Assembly (NCBI RefSeq): GCF_001547935.1
Contig: NZ_AP014636.1
Location: forward strand, 744,001-808,000
Origin: Vibrio tritonius
Lineage (GTDB): Bacteria; Pseudomonadota; Gammaproteobacteria; Enterobacterales; Vibrionaceae
Direction: 5' to 3'
DNA: 64,000 bases
Shown in pieces: positions 62,041 through 64,000 of the stretch. Made by a program: the position numbers and the translations under genes. Position 1 is the first letter of the stretch. Each line of letters starts with the position of its first letter. Below the pieces are notes generated by a model, which was not told the DNA's origin, did no database searches, and was given only the letters and a program-made list of their open reading frames with translations.

Positions 62041-63623
62041 TATTCAGATTTAGATACGTTTTTGTAGAAGACCATTTCTGGTGTGATACCTTGCACGTAG
62101 CCTTGGATATCATCACGCAGAGCAACCAATTTTTTGTTCTGTAGACCGATCACAAAAGGTGATGATTCACGAACGTCACGTTGTAACTCTTGGTAGATCT
62201 TAGTACGTTTTGCGCCATCGGTTTCTGCACGAGCTTCAAGAGTCAGCTTGTTCAGTGCTGGAATGTGCCAGTTAGCACGCCAAGCGACTGTTTTACTGCC
62301 ATTTTCTGGGTTGTAAGCAAATGCAGAAGCGTTAGTGTGTGGGTCAAAGTAGTCTGGGCCCCAAGAGGTCACGGTCGCTTCGTATTTGTGAGATTTTACA
62401 TCGGTTGCGATCTGGCTACTTACGCCTGGGATCAATTCCACATCGATGCCTGCTTTAGCAAAGCTAGCTTGCAGTGCTTGCGCGATATCTAGGTAAGGGG
62501 GTTGGTTTGATACAACCAACTTAAAGTGCGGGTTTTTAATGCCGGCATCTTTTAGAATTTTCGCTGCTTTTTGTGGATTGTAAGTAAACGGTTGATCGGT
62601 TAATGCGCCGTTAAAGCCCACAGGCAGGAAGTTTTGCTGTACAGCGAATTGACCATGCATTAGGTCATCGGCAATGCCTTTGTAGTCAAATGCGTAACGA
62701 GCCGCTTGCCAGAATTCTGGTTTACCTAGATCTGGGTTACTTGCGTTTTCTGCGTTAAACATCAAGTAGTATAGTGACGCATAAGGCAGGTTAAGGGTTT
62801 TCACGCCTTTTTTACCTTGTAGCGAGAAGTATTGGTCAGTGCCTAGGTTACGAACTAGGTCAGCATCGCCTTGCTCAAGCAGCAATTGACGTGTTGCCGC
62901 ATCTGGTACGTTTTTCAGCAGCACATATTTTAGTTTTGGCGCGCCAGCAGGGGATGAAGCATTGGCTTCCATCATCAGAATTTGGTGCGGAACGTATTTC
63001 TTAATTTTGAATGGGCCGCTGCCAGCAGAGTTTGCGTTTAGCCACGCGTGACCAAGGTCGTCGTCTTTTTCATTCGCCATCACGCTTTTTTCGTCAACAA
63101 TAGACGCAGCAGGGGCTGAAAGTAGGCTTAGTACGAATGAAGGACCGACATCCGCATCCCATGACACTTTCACTTGGTCTTTACTCACTTTAGTGATGTA
63201 AGTATCGACATTGTTTTTGTCCCAACCCAACTGAGTCAGAATGAAAGAAGGCGCAAGATTCAATTTCACAACACGGCCAAGACTGAAAATCACATCTTCA
63301 GGGCGAACTGGATTGCCGCTAGCAAATTCAGCACCTGATTTAAGAGTAAAGGTGAGGCTGTGTTGTTCTGCTTTCCAAGAAGCCGCTAGAGTCGGTTGCA
63401 ACTCGGTTGGGTTGTTGGGATTAGATTGCACCAAACGTTGGTATAAGTTATTGAAACTTTGCACTGAAGAAAGCTCAAAACCTTGAGCAGGGTCGAGGCT
63501 AGTAATATCATCTAAAGATTGCGCAACGACAAGAGTGTTATTTGGGGTTTTTGCATATGATGGAAGTGCAAAACCCAGGCTGAGCATAAGGCTGGCTGCC
63601 AATAGAGTTGTTTTGGTTTTCAT
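62040..63623 (-). CDS. Peptide ABC transporter binding protein
   Basis: A 527-residue periplasmic protein of solute-binding family 5. A signal peptide (MKTKTTLLAASLMLSLGFALPSYA) is obtained with ATG 63623, which a GGA element precedes; longer frames add uncharged non-signal residues. The body shows LDDITSLDPAQGFE, PTLAASWKAEQHSLTFTLK and the usual binding lobes, ending VFYKNVSKSE. First gene of a binding protein-permease-permease-ATPase-ATPase operon, the Dpp/Sap order. The ligand is probably a peptide. Confidence 0.87.
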   Translation of the reverse strand: MKTKTTLLAASLMLSLGFALPSYAKTPNNTLVVAQSLDDITSLDPAQGFELSSVQSFNNLYQRLVQSNPNNPTELQPTLAASWKAEQHSLTFTLKSGAEFASGNPVRPEDVIFSLGRVVKLNLAPSFILTQLGWDKNNVDTYITKVSKDQVKVSWDADVGPSFVLSLLSAPAASIVDEKSVMANEKDDDLGHAWLNANSAGSGPFKIKKYVPHQILMMEANASSPAGAPKLKYVLLKNVPDAATRQLLLEQGDADLVRNLGTDQYFSLQGKKGVKTLNLPYASLYYLMFNAENASNPDLGKPEFWQAARYAFDYKGIADDLMHGQFAVQQNFLPVGFNGALTDQPFTYNPQKAAKILKDAGIKNPHFKLVVSNQPPYLDIAQALQASFAKAGIDVELIPGVSSQIATDVKSHKYEATVTSWGPDYFDPHTNASAFAYNPENGSKTVAWRANWHIPALNKLTLEARAETDGAKRTKIYQELQRDVRESSPFVIGLQNKKLVALRDDIQGYVQGITPEMVFYKNVSKSE

Positions 63624-63701
63624 TATCATTCCATTAAACTGTTTAGAATTCGTTCCTACGGGGGCGTTATTCCCTAGGGTTATAAAAAGAAAGTAACCCA
63701 T

Positions 63702-64000
63702 TCACTTTGTGATAACAAGCACACTAATATGTAATCAATATTACAATTACATCTGACTTGTATCAGAAAAGAATAACGTTGGTCAATTATCATTCTTTAT
63801 GGATGATAATTCATCAATTCATGCTGAATATTATGTAACTAGGCACTTATTGTCAGTGAATTTGCCGAATTTTACAAACTTCGATGAGATCATATACTCA
63901 CGCGATTTTGGTGGCTCATGCAAGCTTGTGGCATCCGAAGTTACCTATGTACCGTTATTTTGTTCCTGGTGTCGACGAATGTTGTGCGCGCGAATGTTGC
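63702..64000. promoter_or_regulatory. Upstream region of the second peptide transporter
   Basis: AATTATCAT at 63785-63793 and ATGATAATT at 63803-63811 are perfect 9-base inverted arms with a 9-base spacer, about 160 bases before the binding-protein start. They could be an operator or leader hairpin. On the plus strand an ATG at 63884 opens a frame of 39 codons to the window edge, but it has no good ribosome-binding site and cannot be judged. Confidence 0.4.

Overview
The window looks like part of the second chromosome of a Vibrio. The support is a vctPDGC-type catechol-siderophore transporter, a stand-alone acetate kinase, a TtpC/ExbB/ExbD/TonB cluster of the kind found in Vibrionaceae, three chemotaxis receptors, and integron cassettes whose attC sites resemble the repeats of Vibrio superintegrons. 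I cannot name the species.

Layout. 1-18.4 kb is ordinary chromosome: a gene tail, a small membrane protein under a Fur-like palindrome, a chemotaxis receptor, a class II glutamine amidotransferase, vctPDGC with a Fur-like box, ackA, a 3-methyladenine glycosylase-like gene, a second receptor, a metallo-hydrolase, a GNAT enzyme, an MFS exporter divergent from an XRE/MmyB-like regulator, and a third receptor with an apparently cytoplasmic sensor region. 18.8-37.2 kb is an AT-richer accessory region. It opens with a RecB-like PD-(D/E)XK protein and an IS110-family element whose non-coding end can fold like a bridge RNA. It continues as an integron cassette array with no integrase in view. Cassettes carry an HNH protein, a HEPN-like gene split by an IS3-type element, a three-gene operon, a trypsin-like protease, a SUKH-like protein, two nearly identical relBE modules, parDE, a third toxin-antitoxin pair, a frameshifted MreB-like gene, GNAT and methyltransferase genes, and remnants of parE and a racemase. 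Two nearly identical group II introns interrupt two attC core sites at the same position.

37.2-40 kb holds small membrane, cupin, Mpo1-like and transglutaminase-like genes. 40-45.7 kb is a YejABEF-like peptide transporter. Divergent from it, 46.5-54.1 kb is a TonB-dependent receptor with a complete energising complex (DUF3450-like protein, TtpC, ExbB, ExbD, TonB, TPR protein). 54.3-58.5 kb is an EAL-domain response regulator with its histidine kinase. 58.6-63.6 kb is a second peptide ABC transporter in Dpp/Sap order.

Working together: the flanks are rich in iron and peptide uptake and in sensing. The TonB cluster could energise the adjacent receptor, and the divergent transporter could carry the imported substrate across the inner membrane (inference). 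The cassette region shows repeated duplication, truncation and invasion by mobile elements that use attC sites.
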